From Streptomyces spiralis (lineage in GTDB: Bacteria > Actinomycetota > Actinomycetes > Streptomycetales > Streptomycetaceae), in contig NZ_BNBC01000007.1 of the NCBI RefSeq assembly GCF_014654675.1, positions 1 to 64,000 on the forward strand: 64,000 nucleotides of DNA, read 5' to 3'. Within the stretch, counting starts at the first letter, position 1; every line of letters begins with the position of its first letter. Below, piece by piece: positions 1-11,200 of this stretch. Both the position numbers and the translations under genes were made by a program. The notes under the pieces were generated by a model. It was not told the DNA's origin. It did no database searches and saw nothing but the letters and a program-made list of their open reading frames with translations.

Positions 1-100
1 CAGCAACGTCCCCACCCACAACCACACCAACGACCGACCTGACCATCAGTCACGGCAAGCACCGTTGCAGTACTAGGACGCGACGGGGGATGATCCGCTC

Positions 101-220
101 ATGCGCATACGACGAGAGGCTCGCTGGGTCTTGCGGGGGCTGTGGCTTGCGTGTCTGGTGTTCTCCGTCTGGTTCTTCGCAGAGGTCACCACGCTGTTCC
201 TGCAGGCCGAGTCCTGGTGA
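101..220 (+). CDS. possible small membrane peptide (39 aa)
   Basis: A short reading frame from ATG at 101 to TGA at 218-220. The protein has a basic N-terminus (MRIRREARWVLRG) followed by a hydrophobic stretch of about 20 residues rich in Leu, Val, Phe and Trp, then a short polar tail ending in ESW. This is the layout of a single-pass membrane peptide with its N-terminus inside the cell. A purine-rich GGGGA lies about ten bases before the ATG, slightly far for a ribosome site. I do not recognise a family. It could be chance in GC-rich DNA, but hydrophobic peptides with few Arg and Ala codons are less common by chance here. Confidence 0.35.
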   Translation: MRIRREARWVLRGLWLACLVFSVWFFAEVTTLFLQAESW

Positions 221-513
221 CGCGGCAAGGTGTCGTGCCACTCCCGTGCCAGAACGGGCGGGGACTCACGGGGCATCGGGGGTCGCCAGGTGCGTACCGC
301 CCCACGCCACGGCGTCCACGAACGCCTGCTGTTGGCTGTTCAGTCGCCGTCCTCGAACCAGTCGTCATACACGCTGATGAGGCTACGCGGGCGGCAGAAG
401 ATACGGACCACGCTGACGGCAACGACGGCGGACAGCAGCGGCACTCGACGGCCCAGCCCGGTGCCGGCGTAGGCCGATCGGGCGGCCCCACACCAAGGCT
501 TGCCCGCATCTTC
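221..513. other. no convincing gene
   Basis: Nothing firm is seen in this 293-bp stretch. On the minus strand a frame in phase with the HAD gene, beyond its stop, could encode a 34-residue hydrophobic peptide from GTG at 444 to TGA at 340 with an acidic tail (YDDWFEDGD). It has no visible ribosome site, so I do not call it. Confidence 0.3.
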
Positions 514-1053
514 TCAGCGCCTGTCCCTGTGACCGGGGTCGCCCCCAATCGCGCTGAGCCAATCGGCGAGTACGGAGAAGTCGGCGTCTTCCAGGCCCTT
601 CGTCGGGTCGACGCGATGAAGAAGGGACGGCCCGGGATGCTGGGCGGCGACCCAAAGGCGGTCCATGCTGCTGATCTCGTCGTCGACCCAGATGAACGGC
701 CGGCCGTTGGCCCATTCGACGAGATGACGGGTCTTCCAGTGCAGGCGCCGCGGACTGCCGTCGGCGCAGGCGTCCGGCCACGCCACGACGGGCAGCCTTG
801 GCAGTCCGATGCGTGGGGCGACGGCCTCGTTTGCCTCCTCCATCCATGTCGAGGCCCACACGAGATCACAGCCCAGGGCCGTGAGGCGCAGCCCAAGATC
901 AGGGGCGAGCCGTCCGAGCAGGGGATTCCCCTGGTCGACGGCCACCTCGGGGCCCGAAGCGGGGGCTTGCAGACTGCTGGATGACGACCCGAACGGGATG
1001 AGCGGTCCGTCGACGTCGAGGAAGAGGACGGGGCGCTCCGCTGCGCTTGTCAC
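514..1053 (-). CDS. HAD-like domain protein
   Basis: A 179-residue protein starting at GTG 1053. Near the N-terminus it has the HAD motif I as FLDVDGPLIPFG, with the paired aspartates, and later WVDDEIS, which looks like HAD motif IV. This matches the HAD-like domain family described next to RNA-repair proteins and common as stand-alone genes in Streptomyces. It is probably a cytoplasmic phosphatase or phosphotransferase of unknown substrate. An in-frame ATG at 1209 lies upstream, but residues before the GTG look non-coding. No ribosome site precedes the GTG. Instead TATGGT ends six bases upstream, which fits a leaderless message. It is divergent from ettA. Confidence 0.7.
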   Translation of the reverse strand: MTSAAERPVLFLDVDGPLIPFGSSSSSLQAPASGPEVAVDQGNPLLGRLAPDLGLRLTALGCDLVWASTWMEEANEAVAPRIGLPRLPVVAWPDACADGSPRRLHWKTRHLVEWANGRPFIWVDDEISSMDRLWVAAQHPGPSLLHRVDPTKGLEDADFSVLADWLSAIGGDPGHRDRR

Positions 1054-1060
1054 GGCCGCA

Positions 1061-1066
1061 CCATAG
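1061..1066 (-). promoter_or_regulatory. possible -10 box for a leaderless HAD mRNA
   Basis: TATGGT on the minus strand ends seven bases before the GTG start codon, where a -10 box of a leaderless actinobacterial gene would sit. A weak TGTCAC lies about 19 bases further upstream as a -35 candidate. This is inferred from spacing and the missing ribosome site. Confidence 0.3.
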
Positions 1067-1306
1067 CCCGACGTGGCAGGGGAGGGTGACACTCTCTGCA
1101 CTCTCTGTCCTGGGCTGTCCCTGGGCCGTGCGAGGGCGCCCGAGGCCGACCGACGGCGACCGGCAGTGACAGGCGAGCCGCAGCCCCCATCAGCGAAACC
1201 CCAGGTCACGGGCCTCCGGCCTTACTGGTTTCCGCTACGGGGTGGCGGTCAGGCAAGATGGGATGTATCTGCCCACTGCCAGATTCAAGCTGCCGGACGG
1301 TTTCTC

Positions 1307-2971
<1,665 letters not shown>

Positions 2972-2979
2972 TCCAGCAG

Positions 2980-3414
2980 ATGCGCCACACATACCGCTGC
3001 CCGCTGCGCTGGGCGGACATGGACGCGTACGGCCACGTCAACAACGTGGTGTTCCTCCGCTATCTGGAGGAGGCCCGTATCGACTTCCTGTTCCGCCCGG
3101 ACAAGGATTTCCAGCAGGGGTCGGTGGTGGCGCGCCACGAGATCGACTACAAGCGGCAGCTCGTCCACCGGCACGCGCCGGTGGACATCGAGCTGTGGGT
3201 GACGGAGGTCAGGGCGGCCTCCTTCACCCTCGGCTACGAGGTCAAGGACGGCGACCAGATCTACGTCCGGGCCTCGACGGTGATCGTGCCGTTCGACTTC
3301 GAGGCCCAGCGTCCGCGCCGGATCACCGCGGAGGAGCGGGCGTTCCTGCAGGAGTACATGGACGAGTCCGAGGAGACCGAGGACGAGTCCGAGGAGGAGG
3401 CCGTCGCCGCATGA
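2980..3414 (+). CDS. acyl-CoA thioesterase, hotdog fold
   Basis: A 144-residue 4HBT-type thioesterase, likely hydrolysing acyl-CoA in the cytoplasm. The active-site region RWADMDAYGHVNNVVFLRYLEEAR near the N-terminus (shown here as RWADMDAYGHVNN and FLRYLEEAR) carries the catalytic Asp and the family asparagines. The rest follows a single hotdog domain. The C-terminal 15 residues are almost all Glu, Asp and Ser, an acidic tail outside the fold. The ATG at 2980 lies eight bases past the ettA stop, inside the same transcript, and the stop overlaps the next start as ATGA. Substrate is unknown. Confidence 0.85.
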   Translation: MRHTYRCPLRWADMDAYGHVNNVVFLRYLEEARIDFLFRPDKDFQQGSVVARHEIDYKRQLVHRHAPVDIELWVTEVRAASFTLGYEVKDGDQIYVRASTVIVPFDFEAQRPRRITAEERAFLQEYMDESEETEDESEEEAVAA

Positions 3415-4124
3415 CGGTGCTTCACCTCGCCGACGAGACGGAGGCGGCGGACCTCGCCGCCTTCCTCTCCCGGCTGCTCCACTACGACCGCGCCGCGGCC
3501 GTGCGTCTGCAGGCGGCCGGCACGGCACTGGCGGTGTTCGGACGGCCGGCGTCCTTCGAGGTGCTGGCGGTGCGCGCGGTGCGTCTGGCCAAGCCCTACG
3601 AGAAGGGGCTGGACGTCACCCTCGACGTGACCGTCTCCGCGGGTGAGCTCCTGGAGTCGGTCGACGAGTCGGCGGCCACGGCCGCCGTGCCCGCCGCGGT
3701 GACCGGACCGCCGTGGGCGGGCGTGCTGCCGCCGCGCGGCGGCTGGCGACCGGAGCCGGGGCTGCCCCCGGCGGGCTCCCTGCGTTCCCTGGTGACCGCC
3801 GCCGTCGCCGAGTTCCGCTCCCGTACGCAGGAGTTGGCGCCCGAGCTGCGCACGCGCGGCGAACTCGACCGGATCGGGCGGGAGATCTGGTCCCGGACGG
3901 TCGGCCGGACCCGGCTGCCGGTGCGGGCCGTGCACGCGGCGCAGTCACTGGGCTTCCTGCGTCAGGCGTCGGTCGAAGCCGAGGCCGAGGCGGAGGGCGG
4001 TGCCGGAACCGAGGGCGGGCTCGCGCTGTTCTCCTCGGGTGCCTGGCTCCGTCTGCGGACTCCGTACGGGTCGATCGCCGTACGGCAGGCGGGACTCGGC
4101 ACCCTGGGCGTCAGCGTCCGCTGA
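3411..4124 (+). CDS. conserved hypothetical protein of the ettA cluster
   Basis: A 237-residue protein of unknown function. It begins MTVLHLADETEAADLAAFLSR and starts at ATG 3411, overlapping the thioesterase stop by four bases, so the two are probably translationally coupled. It has no signal peptide or membrane segment. It is rich in Ala, Arg, Glu and Val, with an acidic run of alternating Glu and Ala near residue 185 (EAEAEAEGG). I recognise no motif. Its last three codons and stop lie inside the first unit of a 44-bp tandem repeat, so its end may have been shaped by that repeat. Function cannot be inferred beyond co-expression with ettA. Confidence 0.75.
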   Translation: MTVLHLADETEAADLAAFLSRLLHYDRAAAVRLQAAGTALAVFGRPASFEVLAVRAVRLAKPYEKGLDVTLDVTVSAGELLESVDESAATAAVPAAVTGPPWAGVLPPRGGWRPEPGLPPAGSLRSLVTAAVAEFRSRTQELAPELRTRGELDRIGREIWSRTVGRTRLPVRAVHAAQSLGFLRQASVEAEAEAEGGAGTEGGLALFSSGAWLRLRTPYGSIAVRQAGLGTLGVSVR

Positions 4125-4243
4125 ACCCTCCCGGTCGGCTCCGCCCCACAGGTGGCAGCGTCCGCTGAACCCTCCCGGTCGGCTCCGCCCCACAGGTGGC
4201 AGCGTCCGCTGAACCCTCCCGGTCGGCTCTGCCCCACAGGTGG
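4112..4243. repeat. three tandem copies of a 44-bp unit over a stop codon
   Basis: Three head-to-tail copies at 4112-4155, 4156-4199 and 4200-4243. Copies 1 and 2 are identical over 44 bp. Copy 3 has one C to T change at its middle. Each begins CAGCGTCCGCTGAACCC and ends CCCCACAGGTGG. Copy 1 contains the final codons and TGA of the preceding gene, so the duplication has multiplied the stop region. The array fills the gap between convergent genes. No simple strong hairpin is seen within one unit. Confidence 0.9.
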
Positions 4244-4256
4244 TGAAGCCTCCGGG

Positions 4257-5216
4257 TCAGCCGTCGGCGCTGTCGTCCGGCCACACCGCGATGTGGTCCT
4301 GCTCCAGTTCCAGCGCCACCCGGTCGCGCATGCCGAGGGCCTGGGTGTACTCGGCGGGCAGCTGGAGGCGGCCGGCGCGGTCCAGCATGGCGTACTCGCG
4401 GCTCACCAGCCGTTCGTCACCGGTCGCCGCGTCCACCTCGCTGCGGCGCAGCACCTCCGTGGACGTGCGTCCGTCACGGATGGCGACGGTGCGGCGGACC
4501 TCGCCGGCCACCGCCTGGTCGTGGGTGACGATCACGATGGTGGTGCCCAGCTGCTCGTTGGCCGTGCGGAAGGCGGCGAAGATCTGCTCGCCGGTGTGGG
4601 AGTCCAGTTCGCCGGTGGGCTCGTCGGCGAGCAGCACCGCCGGGTCGTTGGCCAGGGCCACCGCGATCGCCACGCGCTGCTGCTGACCGCCGGACATCTG
4701 GTGGGGGCGCCGGTCACGGCAGTCGCCGACGTCCAGCATCTCCAGCAGTTCCAGCGCGCGTTCGGCCTTGGCGCGGCGGCCGCGCCCCCGGGCTCCGGAC
4801 AACTGCATGGGGAGAGCGACATTCTGCGCGGCGGTCAGATAGGGCAGCAGGTTGCGGGAGGTCTGCTGCCAGACGAAACCGACGACCTCGCGGCGGTAGC
4901 GCAGGCGGTCCTTCGCGGTCATGGCGAGCAGGTCGTGGTCCGCGACCCGGGCCGCCCCGGCGGTGGGGGTGTCCAGGCCGGCGAGGATGTTCATGAGGGT
5001 GGACTTGCCGCTGCCGGAGGCGCCGACGAGGGCCATGAGCTCACCCTCGCGGACCAGGAGGTCCAGCCCCTGGAGCGCCTGCACCTCCACTCCGTCCGCT
5101 GAGAAGATCCGGACCAGCCGGTCGCAGCTGATCAGGGCGTCGTGGCCGTAGACGGGCCGGGTGCGGTCCGCGGTGGCGCGCCGGGCCAGATCGGCGAGGG
5201 TGGGTTGCGTCGTCAT
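4257..5216 (-). CDS. ABC transporter ATPase with AbrB-like C-terminal tail
   Basis: A 319-residue MacB/LolD-type ATPase energising the FtsX-like permeases encoded upstream. Walker A is GASGSGKST at 65-73, followed by the Q-loop WQQTSRN near 117, signature MSGGQQQR at 174 and Walker B VLLADEPTGELD near 194-205. The last 45 residues are not part of an ABC domain. YAMLDRAGRLQLPAEYTQAL followed by RDRVALELEQDHIAVWP resembles the AbrB/SpoVT swapped-hairpin DNA-binding or dimerisation fold. AGGAGC sits seven bases before the ATG. The tail may dimerise the ATPase or touch DNA; this is inference. Confidence 0.85.
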   Translation of the reverse strand: MTTQPTLADLARRATADRTRPVYGHDALISCDRLVRIFSADGVEVQALQGLDLLVREGELMALVGASGSGKSTLMNILAGLDTPTAGAARVADHDLLAMTAKDRLRYRREVVGFVWQQTSRNLLPYLTAAQNVALPMQLSGARGRGRRAKAERALELLEMLDVGDCRDRRPHQMSGGQQQRVAIAVALANDPAVLLADEPTGELDSHTGEQIFAAFRTANEQLGTTIVIVTHDQAVAGEVRRTVAIRDGRTSTEVLRRSEVDAATGDERLVSREYAMLDRAGRLQLPAEYTQALGMRDRVALELEQDHIAVWPDDSADG

Positions 5217-5427
5217 CGGGAAGCTCCTGCACGAGGGCTACGGCTACGGCGGTCGGGGCGGCTACGGCGGTCCCGGAGATCAGGGCGGCTACGTCGGCCC
5301 CGGAGGCCGGAACGGCTGCGGCGGTCAAGGCGGCTACGGTGGCTACGGAGGGCCGGGCAGCCACGGTGGCCACAGCGGACCAGGCGGGTGAGGCAGCGGT
5401 CGCGGCGGCCGTGCTGTTCCAGCGGGC
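5217..5427. repeat. GGCTACGG-rich low-complexity spacer inside the ABC operon
   Basis: This 211-bp gap separates the permease stop from the ATPase start in an otherwise tight operon. On the plus strand it is built from degenerate GGCTACGGCGGT-like units and could be read as a Gly/Tyr-rich peptide, but there is no ribosome site and no credible start. On the transcribed minus strand it would be a C-rich, structure-prone leader just upstream of the ATPase ribosome site. It may be simple sequence expansion. Confidence 0.6.
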
Positions 5428-8217
5428 TCATCTCGCGTCACCCGCCCGCAACTCCCGTACCGAGCCCCGGCGGGACGTCCACCATGCCTGCACGACGGCG
5501 ACCGCGACCGCCAGCAGCAGCACCGCCACCGCCGGGAGGACCAGCGACAGCGGATCCGTCCGCAGCGCGTTCCGGCCGACGGAGGCCGCGCTCGACGGCA
5601 GGGCGATGCCGGTCAGGTCGATGCCGGGGGAGAGCAGCCGGATGGTGGCCCAGCCCGTCAGCGCGCCGCCCGCCGCGGCGAGCAGCGCCTGCGGAAGGGA
5701 CTCCAGCACGAGCAGCCGCCGGCCCTGGGCGCGGGTGAGGCCCATGGTGCGCAGGCGGGCGAGGAGGGCGGCGCGCTCGGGGGCGGCGCGCAGCAGCGCG
5801 AGGAGCAGCGCCAGCACGGCGTAGCCGGCACCGGCCGCCACCGCCGCCGTATAGATGCGCTCGGCGCCGGACTGCAGGGGCGAGTCGACGTATTGGGCCC
5901 GCTCCGCGGACCGCAGCTGCACGGTCGCGTCCTTGCCGGCCGCCCGGCGCAGGGCGCCCGCGTCCAGATGGCCGCCGGTCACCAGCAGCGCACTGGTGCC
6001 GGCCGCCTCGCGGCTCATCCCGGCCCGGTCCACGATCAGGAAGTCGGTGCCGATCAAGGCCGGGGTCCGGTCCCGGACCAGGGCGATCCGGACGGTGACG
6101 GTGGTGCCGTCGTCCAGCCGGAGCGGGAAGGGCTGCGTGCCGTAGGTCCTGGCGACCGACGGGGAGGCCAGCGCCGGCAGCGGGGTCCGGCCGCCGTCGG
6201 CCGGCCGCCTCAGCCGCTCCTGCGGGAACGCGCCGAGCCCGGTACGGCGGGACAGGGCCGCGTAGTCGGCGGGGACGACGCCCGCGACGGTCACCGAGGT
6301 CAGGTTGGCGCCCGCCCTGGCGTGGTAGTTGGCGCTCACTTCGGCCAGGCCGCTGACCCCCGGTGCGTGGCGGACGGTGTCGGCCAGCCCGTCCGGCAAG
6401 GTGCCGATCGACTCGATGCGGGCGTCCGCGCCCACGGTGAGCAGGGCCGCGTGGTCGCGGGCGTCGGCCACCCCCGCCAGCACCGAGCCGCCGAAGGCGG
6501 CCGTGGTGAGGGCGGTCAGCAGCGCCAGCAGGGGCAGCACCGCGGAGACGGAGGTGCGGCCCGCGCGGGCCAGCGACAGATGGCCCACCGCCCCGCGCAG
6601 CCGGCCCGCCGGGCGGGTCAGCCAGCGCAGCGGCAACGGATACAGGCGGACCAGGACCAGGGCCGCGATCACGCCCACCAGCACCGGGGCCAGCGACACC
6701 AGTTGGTCCCCGGACGCGCCCGGGCTCCCGGCATCCCCCGCACCGCCGGACGCCGCCGACGCACCCGCTCCGCCGGTCAGGCCCCTGCGGCGCAGCGCCT
6801 CCACGGCACCGGCCGCGATCACCAGCAGCGTGAGCTCGGCGACCGTACGGCGCCGGGAGGGGCGTACCGACACCGTGTCCTCGCGCGGGCCGTGGACGCG
6901 GACCGCGCGGTGCGCGACCGCCGCCCGCAGGGGCAGTGCCGCGCAGGCCACGGCGGTGACCGCGGCGGCCGCGAGGAGGGCGGGCAGGCGGCGGGCCCCG
7001 GGGAAGGCGAACAGGGCCGCGGCGAGTCCGGCCGCCCCGGCGGGCACGACGACCACGGCCGTCTCCGCCAGCAGCCGCCCGGACAGGCCGCGCAGGGAGG
7101 CTCCGCGGGCGCGCAGCAGGGCGAGTTCGGCGCGGCGGCGGTCGGCGGCGAGACCGCCGGCCATCAGCAGGACGACGCCGGCGACCGCCGCGCTGCCGAA
7201 CGCGGCCACCGCCACCAGCGGGCCGATGCCCGAGCTGAGCCGGTCGTAGCCGTCGAGCACGTCGTCGAGTTCGGTGCTCACCTGCGCGTCCGGATCGGTG
7301 GCCTCGCGCACCTGTCCGAGACCCGGGCCGGACTCCAGGGCGGCTACCGCCGACTTCAGCCCGTCGAGGTCGCGGGCGTGCAGGGCGCCGGTGTCGGGGG
7401 CCATCTGCCAGTAGCGGACCGGTTTCCCTTCGGTGGCCAGCAGGGCGGGCGCCGCCTCGGGCGGCAGGAGCAGGGCGCCGAGCCAGTAGTACATGGGGTC
7501 GCCCGCGCCGGGAACGCGCGCCAGGGTGGGGGTGCGCAGCAGGGGCTGGGCGGACCAGTAGGCACCGGAGGGCTCGCGCGGCTCGACGATGCCGGTGACG
7601 CGGACGGCGAGCGGGGGCCGGGACACGGCGGGCACGTGGACGACCGAACCGACCTTGACGTGCAGGCTCCTGGCCGTCTCCACGGTCACAGCGGCCTCCA
7701 CCTCGGCCGTGTCGGCCGTCACGTGGCCGCTCGTGCGCGGCATCCGGCCGGTGCGCAGCGAGGAATGTGCGGCGAGTCCGTTCTGCGCCATCAGGCGCAC
7801 CTTGGCGGGGATGCCGTTGGGCCGGGGTATCCACCGGTCGGGGACGGGGAGGGCCTCGCTGGTCTGCACCCCGTACGACGACTGGTCGGTGTCGGCGACG
7901 AGCGGCCGCCCGACGGCGCGGAGGAGGTCGGCGTACTGGTGCTGAAGGGCCGGCGGGAGCACGGCCTGTTCCCGCTGCCGGGACGGCCACTGAAGGCCGG
8001 GCGGAGGCGCGACCACGGTCAGGTTGGTGCGTGGCGGGGCGGCCTGCTCGGCGGCCCGGACCAGTCCGGCGTCCTCGTACCGGTCGAGCGCGCGCGGGAA
8101 CGCGGCGGCCAGGCACGCGGTGAGCGCGACCAGCAGGGCGAGGGCGGCGGCGGTACCCGGCGCGGTGCGCAGCCGCACGCGGACCCAGGCGGGAGCGATC
8201 GTGTTCAGCTCACTCAC
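5428..8217 (-). CDS. large FtsX-family ABC permease
   Basis: A 929-residue integral membrane protein. After a short cytoplasmic start there is one membrane segment near residues 22-40, a large extracytoplasmic domain, a group of membrane helices between about 310 and 570, a second extracytoplasmic domain, and a final helix group near 815-910. This MacB/FtsX-like duplicated plan is typical of export or lipoprotein-handling ABC systems, not importers. It starts at GTG 8217 and overlaps the upstream permease by eight bases. With its neighbour and the ATPase at 4257 it should form one complex. Cargo is unknown; no peptide, lipid or resistance gene nearby gives a hint. Confidence 0.85.
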   Translation of the reverse strand: MSELNTIAPAWVRVRLRTAPGTAAALALLVALTACLAAAFPRALDRYEDAGLVRAAEQAAPPRTNLTVVAPPPGLQWPSRQREQAVLPPALQHQYADLLRAVGRPLVADTDQSSYGVQTSEALPVPDRWIPRPNGIPAKVRLMAQNGLAAHSSLRTGRMPRTSGHVTADTAEVEAAVTVETARSLHVKVGSVVHVPAVSRPPLAVRVTGIVEPREPSGAYWSAQPLLRTPTLARVPGAGDPMYYWLGALLLPPEAAPALLATEGKPVRYWQMAPDTGALHARDLDGLKSAVAALESGPGLGQVREATDPDAQVSTELDDVLDGYDRLSSGIGPLVAVAAFGSAAVAGVVLLMAGGLAADRRRAELALLRARGASLRGLSGRLLAETAVVVVPAGAAGLAAALFAFPGARRLPALLAAAAVTAVACAALPLRAAVAHRAVRVHGPREDTVSVRPSRRRTVAELTLLVIAAGAVEALRRRGLTGGAGASAASGGAGDAGSPGASGDQLVSLAPVLVGVIAALVLVRLYPLPLRWLTRPAGRLRGAVGHLSLARAGRTSVSAVLPLLALLTALTTAAFGGSVLAGVADARDHAALLTVGADARIESIGTLPDGLADTVRHAPGVSGLAEVSANYHARAGANLTSVTVAGVVPADYAALSRRTGLGAFPQERLRRPADGGRTPLPALASPSVARTYGTQPFPLRLDDGTTVTVRIALVRDRTPALIGTDFLIVDRAGMSREAAGTSALLVTGGHLDAGALRRAAGKDATVQLRSAERAQYVDSPLQSGAERIYTAAVAAGAGYAVLALLLALLRAAPERAALLARLRTMGLTRAQGRRLLVLESLPQALLAAAGGALTGWATIRLLSPGIDLTGIALPSSAASVGRNALRTDPLSLVLPAVAVLLLAVAVAVVQAWWTSRRGSVRELRAGDAR

Positions 8218-11200
8218 CTCCGCGGTCTCGAAGGGACACCGCCGGGTCGGCCCGGCGCAGGGTCAGCACCGCCGTGACGACCAGCGGTGCGGCGGCGACG
8301 GCCGCCAGCAGCAAGGCCACCTGGGCGACCGGCAGTTCGACCAGCACGGCCGGCACCGGTTTCGCGGCCTGCCCGGTCAGCACGATCAACGGGATCACGG
8401 CCCGGGTCAGTAGGCCGCCCAGGGCCACGCCGACCAGCAGTGCCAGGGCCACCAGCACACCCTGTTCGGCGGCGAGCATGCGGGCCAGCTGGCGACGCGG
8501 GGCGCCCAGGGCCCGCAGCACGGCGAACTCGGCGTCCCGTTCTCGCAGCGCCCCGGCCGCGCTCACCGCGAAGCCGACCGCGGCCAGCGCCGCCGCGATC
8601 ACGGCCGCCGCGGTGAACGCCGCCGCGGGCCCGGCGCCGAACGGGTCGTCGCGCAGCTGGTCGGCGATCTCGTCGCGCACGACGACCTGCTCCGGTTCGA
8701 CGTCGGGCAGGGCCCGCAGGTCGGCGGCGACGTTCGCCGCGTGGTGCGGGTCGGTGCGCAGCCACCACTCGGTGGGCGCGGCGCTGTCGCCGTAGCGGGA
8801 CTGGAGCAGCCGGTTCACCGACCGCAGGTCCATCAGCAGGCCTCCGCCGTCGTGGGCCGCGTCCGGGGCGTCGCCCTGGCTGGGACCGCCGGACGTGGTC
8901 GGCAGCGCCCGTACCGAACCGGTGATCCGGACCGGGACGTTCCGGCCGTCGAAGGTCACGTCCACGCGCTGGCCCGGGTGCGCGCCCGCGGCGGTGAGGA
9001 AGCGGTCGGTCGCCAGGGCCGTGATCTCCGGCTGCGAGGGCTGTGCGACCTGGAGCCGCACGGATACCGAGCCCAGCACCCAGGGCTCGTCGTGCGGTAC
9101 GTAACCGGTGCCGTAGCTGACGTTCAGCGGCCCGGACGACGTCACCTGCGGCGTGGTCGGGGCGGTGCTGCCGTCGGGGGAGGCACTCAGGTCGTCGGCG
9201 CCGTCCAGGGCCGCGGTCCAGGCGGTCGGCAGCCGCAGCGGCGTGGCCTTGCCGTCGCCGCCGGTGACCTCCACCTTCGAGACGGTGAGGCGGTGCTGAT
9301 CGGCCTTGTCGATGGGCTGGACGAGCCCCAGGTCGATTCCGGTCAGTGTCAGGGGGCCCGCGACGGCGGGCAGGGCCAGGTCCAGCCGGTGGGCGCGGCC
9401 GTCGGTCGGCAGCGCCTTCAGCGGCATCCGGTACGGGACGCCGTAGCGGTCCTCCAAGGTGACCGCCAGGTCCACCGAGTCAGTCCCGGCGCGCGCGCCC
9501 CTCGGGCTTCCGGTGCGCCCCGGCGCGGAGCTCGCCGAGCTGTGGAGGGCGGCCGTCAGCCGCAGCCGGCCGGTGCCCGCGGGCAGCTTCAGTCCGGCCG
9601 TCGCGGTCCTGGGCGTGAGCTGTGCCAGCAGCGGCCGCACCGGCTCGGACGCCAGGTCGCGGCGCATCAGCACCGAGCCGGCGGCGCCCGTGGTGTCCAG
9701 CGCGAGCACGGTCGCGGTGCGGTCGCCGGACAGCGGCAGCGTGGTGCGCACGGCGGGCGCGACGGCCCGGACGTGCGGGACGGCCGCGTAGCTCTCGGTG
9801 CGGCCCAGCCCGCCCTCCCCGGCGGCCAGCACCCGCACCGGCGCTCCGGCCAGGAAGTCGGCCTGGTCGTCCTGCGAACGGTCCCAGGAGGCGCCCTGAC
9901 CGATCGCCAGCATGCCCAGCGCGATGGCCAGGACGAGCAGCAGCACCGGGCCCGCGCCGCGCATCGGGCGACGGCTGAACTGCCAGCCCGCCAGTGCGGT
10001 CGGCAGTCCGCGCCCGCCGGCCGCCCGCCGCTCGGCGAGCCTGGCCACCGGCGGCAGCAGGCGCAGCGTCAGCACCGTGCCGGCCAGCAGGGCGAGCGCG
10101 GGCGCGGTGACGAGCAGCGGGTCGATGCCGAGGGCTCCGGTGCGGTCGCCGCCGACCGCGCCGGAGGACTGCTGGTTCAGCTGCCAGTAGGCGACGGCGG
10201 CGATCGCCAGCAGCCCGACGTCCGCTCCGGCCCGCAGCGGCGCGGGCAGCGACCGGGCCCGGCGGAGCACCGCGAACGACGACGTCAGCGCGGGCAGCGT
10301 CACCGCCAGCGCGCAGCCCAGCGCCACCCCCGCCGCCACCAGCCACACCCCGGGCCGCCCGGTCGCCGAGACGTCCGGGTGCAGTCCGATCCGGGCCAGT
10401 GGGCCCTGCCCCGCCAGCAGCCCGGTCAACGGTCCGGCCAGCAGTGGCGCGCACACCACGGCGGGCACGGCCAGCAGCAGCGCCTCCGTCGCCGCGAGGC
10501 CCGCGAGCCGCGCCCGGGAGCCGCCGCGCGCCCGCAACAGGCGGGTCTCACCGGCGCGTTCGCTGCTCAGCAGCCGCGCCACCAGCAGCAGCGCGTAACC
10601 CGCCAGCAGCGCCAGTTGCAGCGCGGCGATCAGCAGGGTCGAGCGGGCGACGAGCAGTGAGCGGTCGATCCGGTCCAGGACGTCGGGCAGCCCGGCGGTC
10701 ACGTTCGGGGTGGTGCCCAGTCCGGGGGTCTTGCGCAGGCTCGCGGCGCCCTCGCGGACCGCGCCGCGCAGGGCGCCGATCCGTCCGGTGGTCAGCGTCG
10801 AGAAGTCCGCCGACGCCAGCCAGGCGGACTGCCCCGCGCTCACTTTCCCGCCGGCGAGGACGCCGGGGTCGGCCAGCAGCGGACCGTACGTGGTGAAGTC
10901 GACCTTGCGGACACCGCGCCCGCCGAGGTCGTCCAGCTGCCAGTACGGCGCGTCGGCGCGGGCGGGCCGGTACAGGCCGGTGATCGTCACATGGGCCTTC
11001 GCACCGCCGAGCCGGTCGGTGAGGGTGAGCCGGGCGCCCGGCCGCAGACCCAGTCGCCGTGCGGCGGTCTCGGGCAGCGCGGCCTCCAGGTCGGTCGCCG
11101 CCGCGCCCTGGCCCGTGCCGTGCGGGAGGCGCCCGGAGACGAGCCGCACCTCGGTGGGGTCGAGGGCCGCGAAGTACGTCAGGTCCGGGTCGCCGGAGCG

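Noticed and set aside
340..444. 34-residue hydrophobic minus-strand ORF beyond the HAD stop
   Set aside because: It has only an internal GTG, no ribosome site and a length expected by chance.
1086..1169. 27-codon ORF upstream of ettA that could be a leader peptide
   Set aside because: The GGGGAGG overlaps the start with no spacing, the peptide has no pattern, and EttA is not known to be controlled by attenuation.
4112..4243. CRISPR or iteron origin
   Set aside because: The 44-bp units are directly adjacent with no spacers, only three exist, and no Cas or replication gene is near.
5161..5391. Gly/Tyr-rich peptide on the plus strand
   Set aside because: The open frame starts inside the ATPase coding region, has no ribosome site, and its content is explained by a simple DNA repeat.
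5893..8277. A 794-residue plus-strand open frame opposite the FtsX permease
   Set aside because: Low-complexity Gly/Arg/Gln sequence with no motif; the minus strand encodes a well-formed membrane protein.
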